From Acidobacteriota bacterium (GTDB taxonomy: Bacteria; Acidobacteriota; Vicinamibacteria; Vicinamibacterales; SCN-69-37): a stretch of DNA of 12,052 bases. Each line of letters opens with the position of its first letter. Position 1 is the first letter of the stretch. The stretch is from positions 1 to 12,052 of the forward strand of contig JANLHE010000340.1 in NCBI GenBank assembly GCA_024653875.1, written 5' to 3'. The notes beneath the pieces are model-generated. The model was not told where the DNA came from, did not search any database, and saw only the letters and a list, made by a program, of their open reading frames with translations. The position numbers and the translations under genes were made by a program. Shown piece by piece: positions 5,809 through 12,052 of this stretch.

Positions 5809-7590
5809 ATGTCCACGACCCCGACCCCCGTTGCCGCCCGCCGCGGCGCAGACTGGCTCCTGGAGCCGACCGCGCCGCAGGACGTGTTCACGCCGGAGCG
5901 GCTGAGCGAAGAACACCGCCTGATCGCCCGGACCGCGGCGGAGTTTCTCGAAAAGGAGGTCCTGCCGGCGATCGGCCGCCTGGAAACCAAAGACTGGGCG
6001 CTGGCCAAGGCGCTGGTGAAACGCGCGGGCGATCTGGGCCTGCTCGGCACCGACGTGCCCGAAGCCTTCGGCGGCATCGACCTCGACAAGGCCGCGGCCA
6101 TCGTGGTCGGCGAAGCCATGGGCGGCGACGCGTCGTTTGCGACGACGTTCGGCGCGCAGACCGGCCTGGCGATCATTCCCATCCTCTGCTTCGGCACCGA
6201 AGCCCAGCAGAAGAAGTACCTGCCGGGCATCATCTCGGGAGACATCGTCGGCGCGTACTGCCTCAGCGAATCCGGCTCGGGGTCCGATGCGCTCGGCGCG
6301 CGCGCCAAAGCCACCAGGCAGGCGGACGGCTCGTGGGTGCTCAGCGGCGAGAAGATGTGGATCACCAACGGCGGCTTTGCCGACCTCTACATCGTGTTTG
6401 CCAAGGTGGACGGCGAACACTTCACCGCGTTTCTCGTCGAGCGGTCGTTCCCGGGCGTGTCGCACGGCAAGGAAGAGCACAAGATGGGCCTGCACGGGTC
6501 GTCCACGACGCCCGTGCTGCTGCAGGACGCCAAGGTGCCCGCGGACAACCTGCTCGGCGAGATCGGCAAGGGGCACAAGATCGCGTTCAACGTGCTCAAC
6601 TACGGCCGGTTCAAGCTGGCGGGCATGTGCAGCGGCGGCGCGAAGATGGCCATCGGCCAGGCGACGAAGTACGCGTTGGCGCGGCGGCAGTTTGGCCAGC
6701 CCATCGCCTCGTTCGGCGCCATTCGCCACAAGCTGGCGGAGATGACCGCGCGCGCCTACGGCGTCGAGAGCGCGTTGTATCGCACGACCGGGCTCATCGA
6801 CGAGACGATCGCGCGCGGCAGCGGCACCCCGGCCGTCTCCCTCGCCGCGCTCGAGGAGTTCGCGATCGAAGCCTCGCTCCTGAAGGTGGGCAGCAGCGAG
6901 ATGATCGACTACGTGCTGGACGAGAACGTGCAGATTCACGGCGGCAACGGTTTTGTGCATGACTATCCCGCTGAACGGCACTACCGCGATGCCCGGGTGA
7001 ACCGGATCTTCGAGGGCACCAACGAGATCAACCGGTTGCTCGCGCCGGGCATGTTGATCAAGCGCGCGCTCAAAGGCGGCGTGCCGCTGATCCAGGCGGC
7101 CAAGCGGCTGCAGGACGAGCTGCTGGCGCCGCCGGCGGGCGTGGCCGGCGGCGGCACGGCGCCGGCGGACCTGCTGGCCGGCCCGGTCACCGGCATGAAG
7201 AAGGCCGCGGTCATGGTGCTTGGCCTGGCGATGCAGACCTACGGCATCGCGCTTGAGCAGGAGCAGGAGGTGCTCATGCTGGCCTCGGACATCATGATGG
7301 ACACGTTCATGGCCGAAAGCGCCCTGCTGCGCGCCGGCCAGGCCGCGGCGGCGGGCGCCCCCTCGGCCTCGCTGCACGCCGACGCCGCCGCCGTGTTCAC
7401 CCACGACGCGGCGTTGCGCGTGGACGCGGCGGCGCGCACCGCCATCCAGGCCATGACCGGCGGCGACACCCAGCGCACGATGCTGGCGGCGCTGCGGCGC
7501 CTCCTGAAGGTCACGCCGGTGGACACCATCGCGGCCCGCCGTCGCATCGCGGACGCGACGACCGAGAAAAAGGGGTACGTGTTCGCATAA
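5809..7590 (+). CDS. fadE: FadE: VLCAD-like long acyl-CoA dehydrogenase
   Basis: A 593-residue FAD-dependent acyl-CoA dehydrogenase for the first step of beta-oxidation. The N-terminal helical domain is at about 35-145. The middle beta domain carries the FAD signature CLSESGSGSDALGARA (151-166) and WITNGGFADLYIVFAK (184-199). The C-terminal helical domain has RRQFGQPI (292-299), QIHGGNGF (375-382) and the putative catalytic Glu402 in FEGTNEINR. A further tail of about 170 residues (about 420-593) is the extension typical of VLCAD/ACAD9 and Bacillus FadE (YusJ) and absent from short- and medium-chain enzymes, pointing to long-chain substrates. The start is set by AAGGAG; 5806 is one codon longer and also possible. 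Electrons should pass to an electron-transferring flavoprotein, which is not encoded in this window. Last gene of the operon. Confidence 0.93.
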   Translation: MSTTPTPVAARRGADWLLEPTAPQDVFTPERLSEEHRLIARTAAEFLEKEVLPAIGRLETKDWALAKALVKRAGDLGLLGTDVPEAFGGIDLDKAAAIVVGEAMGGDASFATTFGAQTGLAIIPILCFGTEAQQKKYLPGIISGDIVGAYCLSESGSGSDALGARAKATRQADGSWVLSGEKMWITNGGFADLYIVFAKVDGEHFTAFLVERSFPGVSHGKEEHKMGLHGSSTTPVLLQDAKVPADNLLGEIGKGHKIAFNVLNYGRFKLAGMCSGGAKMAIGQATKYALARRQFGQPIASFGAIRHKLAEMTARAYGVESALYRTTGLIDETIARGSGTPAVSLAALEEFAIEASLLKVGSSEMIDYVLDENVQIHGGNGFVHDYPAERHYRDARVNRIFEGTNEINRLLAPGMLIKRALKGGVPLIQAAKRLQDELLAPPAGVAGGGTAPADLLAGPVTGMKKAAVMVLGLAMQTYGIALEQEQEVLMLASDIMMDTFMAESALLRAGQAAAAGAPSASLHADAAAVFTHDAALRVDAAARTAIQAMTGGDTQRTMLAALRRLLKVTPVDTIAARRRIADATTEKKGYVFA

Positions 7591-7592
7591 GA

Positions 7593-7612
7593 GTCCTGGG
7601 GTCCTGGGGTCC
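7593..7612. repeat. 8-bp tandem repeat, 2.5 copies of GTCCTGGG
   Basis: Immediately after the fadE stop, GTCCTGGG is repeated twice and followed by GTCC, without mismatches. It opens a block of repeats filling the gap to the next gene. Perfect identity suggests recent slippage or duplication. Confidence 0.85.
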
Positions 7613-7620
7613 GAACGGAG

Positions 7621-7642
7621 GGCACGGGCTTGAGCCCGTGCC
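7621..7642. repeat. REP-like GC-rich hairpin 1
   Basis: GGCACGGGCT (7621-7630) and AGCCCGTGCC (7633-7642) form a perfect 10-bp stem around a TG centre. No T-tract follows, so it is not a classical rho-independent terminator, although such a stem after fadE could stall polymerase or protect the operon's 3' end. The core GGGCT-NN-AGCCC recurs in the neighbouring hairpin, as in paired REP-type repeats. Confidence 0.85.
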
Positions 7643-7646
7643 GCCC

Positions 7647-7668
7647 GCCCCGGGCTGAAGCCCGGGGC
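7647..7668. repeat. REP-like GC-rich hairpin 2
   Basis: GCCCCGGGCT (7647-7656) and AGCCCCGGGC-type complement AGCCCGGGGC (7659-7668) form a perfect 10-bp stem around GA. It lies four bases after hairpin 1 and shares its GGGCT-NN-AGCCC core but differs in the outer bases. Again no T-tract. The pairing of two related hairpins in one gap is the usual layout of repetitive extragenic palindromes. Confidence 0.85.
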
Positions 7669-7702
7669 CTCCACGGTGAGAGGTCCGGCCTCCACGGTAA
7701 GA
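7666..7702. repeat. 12-bp direct repeat GGCCTCCACGGT, 21-bp period; second copy holds a possible -10
   Basis: GGCCTCCACGGT occurs at 7666-7677 and 7687-7698, followed by GAGA and AAGA. In the second copy the change creates TAAGAT (7698-7703), a passable -10 hexamer ending five bases before the GTG at 7709 of the following lipoprotein gene. No -35 is recognisable, so the promoter reading is weak, but the repeat itself is exact. Confidence 0.75.
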
Positions 7703-7708
7703 TGGGGC

Positions 7709-8329
7709 GTGTGCAAGTTGTGGGTGCTCGCTCTTGTGGTGATCGCGGCGGCGTGTTCGTCCGGACCGCAGCCGATTGACGACACGTCACATGACCAGGA
7801 GATCCTGGCGTGGCGCGCGTCGAAGGACGCGATGTTCCGGTCATCGGCGGACTCGCCGCTGACGCCGGAGGCGAAGGTCACGTTCACCGGACTGCCCTAT
7901 TACGCGATCGACGGCGCGTATCGCATGCCGGCGGTGCTGCGGGAGAACCGCACGGCGCCCAGGCTCATCATCGCGCTGCCCACGTCGTCCAGCGAGATGC
8001 GGCGGATGCAGCGGGTCGGCTCGCTGAGCTTCAACCTGAAGGGCACCGCCCTCTCGTTGACCGCGTTTGCCGATGAAGGCGACACGGTCATCACGCGCCT
8101 GTTCGTGCCGTTCGGCGATCTGACCAGCGGCACCGAAACCTACGGCGGGGGCCGCTACCTCGAACTCAACCGCTCATCCTCCGGGATGTACGACCTCGAC
8201 TTCAACCGGGCGTATCACCCCTTCTGCGTCTTCAATACCTCGTACGTCTGCCCGGTGCCGCCCTCGGAAAATCGTCTCGCCGTGGCCGTTCAGGCCGGCG
8301 AGCGGCTGCCCCACGCCAGCGGGCGCTGA
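7709..8329 (+). CDS. DUF1684-family lipoprotein
   Basis: A 206-residue predicted lipoprotein: a short N-terminus with Lys3, the hydrophobic run LWVLALVVIAAA, then Cys16 at a lipobox (AAAC), so the mature protein is probably membrane-anchored outside the cytoplasm. The C-terminal half has the features I associate with DUF1684: GGGRYLELN, then DLDFNRAYHPFCVF, CPVPPSENRL and VQAGER. Two cysteines flank the conserved NTSY stretch and could be structural. No enzymatic activity is established for the family. The GTG at 7709 is chosen because it places the signal peptide at the N-terminus; a GTG at 7676 would add 11 residues coded by the direct-repeat block, and a TTG at 7718 is also possible. It ends one base before the next gene, suggesting co-transcription. 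Confidence 0.8.
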   Translation: MCKLWVLALVVIAAACSSGPQPIDDTSHDQEILAWRASKDAMFRSSADSPLTPEAKVTFTGLPYYAIDGAYRMPAVLRENRTAPRLIIALPTSSSEMRRMQRVGSLSFNLKGTALSLTAFADEGDTVITRLFVPFGDLTSGTETYGGGRYLELNRSSSGMYDLDFNRAYHPFCVFNTSYVCPVPPSENRLAVAVQAGERLPHASGR

Positions 8330-8330
8330 C

Positions 8331-9011
8331 GTGCACGCGGTCATCTTCGACTTCGACGGCGTGCTCGCCGACACCGAGCGCCTGCACATGCTCGCGCTGC
8401 AGCAGGCGTTCGCGGGCCGCGGATGGGCGCTGACGGACGCGAATTACCTGACGCACTACCTTGGCTACGACGACCGTGGCGTGGTGGCCGCCTTCGTGGC
8501 GGCAGAGGGCATTCAGGTCACGCCGCGCGATGCCGCCGCCGTGCTGGCGGACAAGAAACGCGTGTACGGCGAACTCCTCGCCGCCGGTCGCGTCTTGTTC
8601 CCGGGCGCGCGCGCCTGCATTCAGCGGCTCGCGGACGTGTTCCCCCTCGCCATCGCATCCGGATCCCTGCGCGGGGAGATCGAACACATCCTGGCCGCGA
8701 ACGACCTGCGCGAGGCCTTCACGGCGATCGTGGGCGCAGACGATGTCACCGCGGGAAAGCCGGCGCCGGACAGTTACCTGCGCGCCGCATCGGCCCTGGG
8801 CGTGGCCCCCGCGCGCGCGCTGGCCATTGAAGACTCGCCATGGGGCCTGCAGTCCGCGCGGTCAGCGGGGCTGGTCAGCATCGGCGTGACCACCAGCTAT
8901 CGGCCGGACGGGCTGTCGGAGGCGGACCACGTCATCACCTCGCTGGACGAGGTGACGGTGGCGCTGGTGCGCACATTGCTGGCGCGCGGAGCCGGAGCCG
9001 GGGTCGGTTAG
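8331..9011 (+). CDS. HAD-superfamily phosphatase (beta-phosphoglucomutase-like, subfamily IA)
   Basis: A 226-residue HAD hydrolase. Motif I is DFDGVLADTE with nucleophile Asp7 and acid/base Asp9; a helical C1 cap occupies about 17-85; motif II is Ser110 in AIASGS; motif III is Lys143 in GKPAPDSYL; motif IV is Glu167-Asp168 in AIEDSPWGLQSA. All catalytic positions are present, so it should be an active phosphatase or phosphomutase for a small phosphorylated metabolite. The FDGVLADTE and GKPAPD motifs are shared by beta-phosphoglucomutase and phosphoglycolate phosphatase-like enzymes, and the substrate cannot be fixed. The GTG at 8331 directly precedes motif I, so no later start is possible. 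It follows the DUF1684 gene after one base. Confidence 0.88.
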   Translation: MHAVIFDFDGVLADTERLHMLALQQAFAGRGWALTDANYLTHYLGYDDRGVVAAFVAAEGIQVTPRDAAAVLADKKRVYGELLAAGRVLFPGARACIQRLADVFPLAIASGSLRGEIEHILAANDLREAFTAIVGADDVTAGKPAPDSYLRAASALGVAPARALAIEDSPWGLQSARSAGLVSIGVTTSYRPDGLSEADHVITSLDEVTVALVRTLLARGAGAGVG

Positions 9012-9028
9012 AGCCCGCGCTTAACCGA
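9004..9028. terminator. Candidate bidirectional terminator between convergent genes
   Basis: TCGGTTA (9004-9010) and TAACCGA (9022-9028) are perfect 7-bp arms around an 11-base spacer and contain the stop codons of both convergent genes. The 9-bp gap between the genes leaves no other place for termination. There is no T-run on either strand, so the call rests on the symmetry alone. Confidence 0.35.
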
Positions 9029-9611
9029 GGCCGAGGCGCCGCAACATCCGCTGGCTGAACGTGTTGTCGGAGGGCGCCGGCGCGTTGGCCATCAGCAGAT
9101 CGAGGGCGTCCGACACCGAGCGGACGACGCTGATTTTGAAGCGGGCGGCAGTGGCGTCGACGTCGGGATCGCTCTCGCGGGCCACCAGCAACGGGCGGCA
9201 CCGCGAATCGGACACGACGTCCACGCAGTTCCGCGGCAGATCGTCGATGAGAAAGTCCAGGTCAAGCGCGAGCGCGGCCCGTCCGCGCGAACCGGGCACG
9301 GTGATCACGCTGGGCGTCTCGAACCCCTGGGCCATCAGCCAGCGCTGGGTCTGGCGCTGGACGGTTTCGCCAGACGTGATGGGACGCTGCGTCACGAAGA
9401 ACACTTCCCACTGGCCCGCCTGCGACAATTCAAAGAGGCGCCGGATCACGCCGGGCTCCAGCGGCTCGAGCGTCGTCCAGAAGTTCTCGATCCCGCGGAT
9501 CGCGTCCCAGACGACGCCGTCGGAATCACTTTGGAGACGCCCCTCCACCTTCCGATACGCGGAAGATAAATCGGCCAACGTGCCGTCCAGATCACAAGCG
9601 ATGCGAAGCAT
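9021..9611 (-). CDS. 5'(3')-deoxyribonucleotidase-like HAD protein
   Basis: A 196-residue HAD-fold protein. Motif I is CDLDGTLAD with Asp7 and Asp9; motif II is Thr74 in FFVTQRP; motif IV is Asp123-Asp124 in LDFLIDDLPRN. The segment NFWTTLEPLEPGVI (43-56) resembles the substrate-pocket stretch of the NT5C-type deoxynucleotidases (5'-nucleotidase, deoxy, type C), and the small cap also fits. The usual motif III lysine is not obvious: Arg109 or Arg111 lies where it would be expected, so activity or substrate may differ. It starts six bases after the stop of the lipoprotein gene on the same strand, probably one transcript, and has no clear Shine-Dalgarno. Its 3' end meets the other HAD gene tail-to-tail; the two proteins belong to different HAD subfamilies. 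Confidence 0.75.
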   Translation of the reverse strand: MLRIACDLDGTLADLSSAYRKVEGRLQSDSDGVVWDAIRGIENFWTTLEPLEPGVIRRLFELSQAGQWEVFFVTQRPITSGETVQRQTQRWLMAQGFETPSVITVPGSRGRAALALDLDFLIDDLPRNCVDVVSDSRCRPLLVARESDPDVDATAARFKISVVRSVSDALDLLMANAPAPSDNTFSQRMLRRLGLG

Positions 9612-9617
9612 GGGGTG

Positions 9618-10355
9618 TCAGCGAACCGCGGGCCCACCCGGCACCACGCGTTTGGTGTACCGGCCGGTGGCGTCCGGCGCGCTTTCAATCAGCACCATGA
9701 GGCCCGCTCCGTTGTAGGTGAAGCGGCGGTCTGGTTTCCCATCGCGGGTCTCGTCGAACTCCGCGGTCCGCAGGAGGCCGCCGTCGTGAACCTCCCAGGC
9801 GTCCATCCCGCCGTCGCCATCCGTGTCTTCTTCGGTGCGCACGAGCTGGCCCTTGTCCAGGAACTCCCGCAAGGTCAGCACCAGCGCGCCGGCCTCGTTC
9901 AGGTCGAAGTACTCGACGCGCGCCACGGAACCGTCCGGGCCGATGTAGGCCCAACTGTTGGGCAGCTGCGTCACGGGGGGAGGCGTCCCGACGCCCACGT
10001 TGGGACCGGTGGGTGGGGCGGCCGGGACGGCCTTGCGGGCCGTGGCAGCCGATTGTGCGTCGAGCGCGGTGCGGATCCACCCGGCGCGGACCAGCCGGCC
10101 GGCGTCACCGTATTCCTCCCAGCGGTCGATTTCGCCGTCTTCGTTCTCGTCAAGGACCGCCGACAGGCGGCGCGCGCCCTCCATCCGCACCCAGGTGTCA
10201 ATCCGGCCGTTCTTGTTCTTGTCGTAGGTGAACTGGCTGAGGACGCCGGTTTGCGGGTCGTAGGTCGCCATGGTGGTGGCCTTGATGCGGTCAGCCTCCG
10301 GGTCGGAGCCACAGGCGGCGGCCACGGCCAGCAGTAGCAGGCCGGCCGCCCGCAT
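9618..10355 (-). CDS. Lipoprotein with Asp-rich calcium-loop-like repeats
   Basis: A 245-residue predicted lipoprotein of unknown function. After Met1-Arg2 a hydrophobic stretch (GLLLLAVAAA) leads to Cys15 at a lipobox. Four D-x-[ND]-x-[ND]-G-x-x-D-like loops follow in two pairs: DKNKNGRID (45-53), DENEDGEID (69-77), DTDGDGGMD (177-185) and DETRDGKPD (201-209). These resemble EF-hand/dockerin calcium loops; the first and fourth are less canonical. A low-complexity Ala/Pro linker (about 100-132) separates the pairs. The ATG at 10355 is chosen because it puts the signal peptide at the very N-terminus. An in-frame ATG at 10421 would add 22 residues and lies six bases after a CATAAT hexamer, so a leaderless longer form is possible. 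Calcium binding is inferred. Confidence 0.7.
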   Translation of the reverse strand: MRAAGLLLLAVAAACGSDPEADRIKATTMATYDPQTGVLSQFTYDKNKNGRIDTWVRMEGARRLSAVLDENEDGEIDRWEEYGDAGRLVRAGWIRTALDAQSAATARKAVPAAPPTGPNVGVGTPPPVTQLPNSWAYIGPDGSVARVEYFDLNEAGALVLTLREFLDKGQLVRTEEDTDGDGGMDAWEVHDGGLLRTAEFDETRDGKPDRRFTYNGAGLMVLIESAPDATGRYTKRVVPGGPAVR

Positions 10356-10427
10356 GGCGACGGCCCGTGTAACGCCCGGGCGATGCGCGCCGTAATCCGG
10401 GGAGCGCTGGATCGGGACCATGGCGTC

Positions 10428-10433
10428 ATTATG
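10428..10433 (-). promoter_or_regulatory. Possible -10 element for the leftward lipoprotein gene
   Basis: CATAAT on the reverse strand (10433-10428) differs from TATAAT at one position. Transcription would begin about 10421, exactly at the alternative ATG of the lipoprotein gene, or 66 bases before the preferred ATG. No good -35 is seen. Confidence 0.3.
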
Positions 10434-10464
10434 ACCCCGATGGAATCTGTTGGTCCCGGTACAA

Positions 10465-10491
10465 TTGACCCGATCGTCTGAGCGGTATAAG
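10465..10491 (+). promoter_or_regulatory. Putative sigma-70-type promoter of the beta-propeller gene
   Basis: TTGACC (10465-10470) and TATAAG (10486-10491) each match consensus at five of six positions, but the 15-bp spacing is one to two bases short of ideal. The start codon at 10510 lies 18 bases downstream of the -10, with GGGGAT (10497-10502) as a weak ribosome binding site. Confidence 0.5.
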
Positions 10492-10509
10492 GTCGCGGGG
10501 ATCCCTCAC

Positions 10510-12052
10510 ATGCGAAGCAAACTTCTTCTTCTCCTGTTGCTCCTGTTCGCGGCGGGCCTGGCGCCCGTTTTGATGGCCAATGACTGGACGGAGTCGCGCG
10601 GGCCGGCCCGAGACGGCACGTCGACCGAGCGCAACCTGCCGTCGACGTGGTCGCCCTCGGGCGAGAACCTGGCGTGGACCTTGCCGTTCGGCGGCCGGTC
10701 CACCCCGGTCATTCACGGCAACCGCCTGTACCTGCAGACCATCACCAGCGGCGATGCGTCACAGACCCAGGAGCGCCTGGTGGCCGTGGACACGAACTCC
10801 GGCACGGTGCTCTGGGAGCACCGGCTGAGCCAGTACCTGAGCGACGTGCCGCAGCACCGCGCGGGCTGGGCCTCGCCGGCGGTGGATCCGCAGACCGGCA
10901 CCATCTACATGTTCACGGTGTCCGCGGAGCTGGTGGCGTTTTCGCCGCAGGGCACGGTGCTCTGGAAGCGGTCGCTGCCCGAGGAATACGGCGCCATCAC
11001 CACGCACGGCGGCCGCACGACGTCGCCGATCGTGGAAGGCGACATGGTCATCCTGAACGCGCTGCTGCAGGGCTGGGGCGATTTGGGCCGGCCGGGCAAC
11101 CGGTACTTCGCCTTCGACAAACGGTCGGGCCAGACGATCTGGATCAGCGCGCCGCAGACCAGGCACTACGACACCAACTACTCCAGCCCGATCGTGGTGA
11201 CCGTCAACGGCATGCGCCAGCTCATCGTGGGCGGCACCGACGGCGTGTTTCACGGCCTGCAGGTGAACACCGGCAAGCCGGTGTGGAGCCTGGAGGTCAG
11301 CAAGCGGGCGATTCTCAACAGCCCGCTGTTTCGCAACAACACGGTGTACATCGCGCACGGCGAGGAGAACATCGACACCACTGAGATGGGCATGCTGGCG
11401 GCCGTGGATGCCACCGGCGCGGGCGTGCTGACCGGCGCGGCCATCAAGTGGAAGACGCACGGGTTCATGCCGACGTTTGCCTCGCCCGTGATGGACGGGG
11501 ACCGGCTGTACGCGATGGACAACGGCGCCATCCTCGCCGCGTTTGACCTGGCCACCGGCAAGGAACTCTGGAGGAAGACCCTCGGCACGCTGCAGAAGGG
11601 ATCGCCGACGCTGGCCGATGGCAAGCTGTACGTGGGGACCGAGAACGGCAAGTTCTACATCCTGCGTCCCGGCGCCACCGGCGTCCAGGTGCTGGACGAG
11701 GACCTGCTCGGCACCGCGACCGAGCCCGAGCCGATCATCGCGTCGCCGGCCGTGGCCAACGGCCGCGTGTACGTGACCTCGATGGAGCATGTCTACGCGA
11801 TCGGGCCCAAGACCACATCACCCACGCAGGTGGTCGTCACGGCTCGCCCGGTGCCGCCGGGCCCCGTGGCGCAGGTGCAGGTGTTCCCGTACGAGGCCCT
11901 GCTCAGTTCGGGTGGGTCGCAGGCCTTTGCGGTCCGGCTGTTCGACGCGCAGGGCCACTTCATCCGCGAGGCGAAGGCCGGCGAGGTCACGTGGGCCACC
12001 GATCGACTCGCGGGCACGGTCGGCGCGGACGGCACGTACACGGCGCCGGCGG
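10510..12052 (+). CDS. Exported PQQ-like beta-propeller protein with C-terminal Ig-like region (partial, 3' end outside window)
   Basis: The frame is open from the ATG at 10510 to the window end (514 codons). Residues 1-23 are a signal peptide (MRSK, an eight-Leu core, likely cleavage near VLMA/ND). The mature start, DWTESRGPARDGTST, resembles the WxxFRGPxRDG opening of PQQ-like (pyrrolo-quinoline quinone repeat) propellers. Propeller blades follow, each with an A-[VF]-D-x-x-[ST]-G-x-x-x-W motif: AVDTNSGTVLW (92-102), AFSPQGTVLW (143-152), AFDKRSGQTIW (201-211), QVNTGKPVW (251-259), AFDLATGKELW (344-354). From about 457 a different domain begins (VQVFPYEALLSSGGSQAF ... VTW ... GTYTAPA), which looks like a bacterial Ig-like fold. 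These propellers are usually extracytoplasmic; many bind no PQQ and act as scaffolds. I see no dehydrogenase catalytic features, so no enzyme activity is claimed. Confidence 0.85.
   Translation, partial: MRSKLLLLLLLLFAAGLAPVLMANDWTESRGPARDGTSTERNLPSTWSPSGENLAWTLPFGGRSTPVIHGNRLYLQTITSGDASQTQERLVAVDTNSGTVLWEHRLSQYLSDVPQHRAGWASPAVDPQTGTIYMFTVSAELVAFSPQGTVLWKRSLPEEYGAITTHGGRTTSPIVEGDMVILNALLQGWGDLGRPGNRYFAFDKRSGQTIWISAPQTRHYDTNYSSPIVVTVNGMRQLIVGGTDGVFHGLQVNTGKPVWSLEVSKRAILNSPLFRNNTVYIAHGEENIDTTEMGMLAAVDATGAGVLTGAAIKWKTHGFMPTFASPVMDGDRLYAMDNGAILAAFDLATGKELWRKTLGTLQKGSPTLADGKLYVGTENGKFYILRPGATGVQVLDEDLLGTATEPEPIIASPAVANGRVYVTSMEHVYAIGPKTTSPTQVVVTARPVPPGPVAQVQVFPYEALLSSGGSQAFAVRLFDAQGHFIREAKAGEVTWATDRLAGTVGADGTYTAPA

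Noticed and set aside
7621..7668. Hairpin pair as a classical intrinsic terminator
   Set aside because: Both stems are strong but neither is followed by a T-run on either strand; a REP-like pair explains the shared core better, although it may still affect transcript ends.
5716..7887. 723-codon reverse-strand frame opposite fadE and the repeat spacer
   Set aside because: It runs through the end of fadA, fadE, the hairpin block and into the DUF1684 gene, which a real gene would not do; its composition is that of a high-GC shadow.
10759..11790. 343-codon reverse-strand frame opposite the propeller gene
   Set aside because: Same shadow effect; the forward frame has a signal peptide and repeated propeller motifs and is open to the window end.
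10510..12052. PQQ-dependent alcohol or glucose dehydrogenase
   Set aside because: Only the generic propeller blade motif is seen; the cofactor-binding and catalytic features of quinoprotein dehydrogenases are not evident, and an Ig-like domain follows.

Overview
The window is high-GC DNA with tightly packed genes. Three products have N-terminal export signals: two have lipoboxes and one has a signal peptide. Together with codon use dominated by G/C third positions this suggests a Gram-negative heterotroph. An Acidobacteriota-type genome (for example the Vicinamibacteria) is my best guess from overall style; it is an inference and not shown by any marker gene here.

Left edge (1-348): a CsoR/DUF156-family metal-sensing repressor, cut by the window start, is transcribed leftward and divergently from a fatty-acid-degradation operon. 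The 82-bp divergent region carries an 18-bp palindrome, TGAATGA-N4-TCATTCA, the same architecture as the operator of the Bacillus-type TetR-family FadR.

Core (349-7590): a rightward beta-oxidation operon, fadR - fadN - alpha/beta hydrolase - alpha/beta hydrolase (COG2945-like) - fadA - fadE. FadN is a fused 3-hydroxyacyl-CoA dehydrogenase/enoyl-CoA hydratase with the dehydrogenase first, FadA is the thiolase and FadE a long VLCAD-like acyl-CoA dehydrogenase. Together they supply all four steps of the cycle. The fadN-fadA-fadE order is that of Bacillus subtilis, but here two serine hydrolases sit between fadN and fadA. Junctions are ATGA overlaps or short gaps, except for a 74-bp AT-rich gap after fadN that is built from about nine degenerate 8-bp tandem units.

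Spacer (7591-7708): a compact composite of repeats: an 8-bp tandem repeat, two near-perfect GC-rich hairpins with the shared core GGGCT-NN-AGCCC, and a 12-bp direct repeat.

Right part (7709-12052): a DUF1684 lipoprotein followed one base later by a HAD phosphatase (rightward). A leftward pair, a lipoprotein with Asp-rich calcium-loop-like repeats and a 5'(3')-deoxyribonucleotidase-like HAD protein, ends tail-to-tail with it. Finally, an exported PQQ-like beta-propeller protein with a C-terminal Ig-like region is transcribed divergently and runs off the window.

How it works together (inference): FadR would bind the palindrome over its own promoter, repress the whole operon, and release it on binding long-chain acyl-CoA. 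The two hydrolases may act as acyl-CoA thioesterases or esterases feeding or relieving the pathway. I found no CRISPR array, phage, transposase, rRNA or tRNA. Nothing here is a clearly new system; the most unusual elements are the intergenic octamer arrays and the hydrolase insertion in the fad operon.
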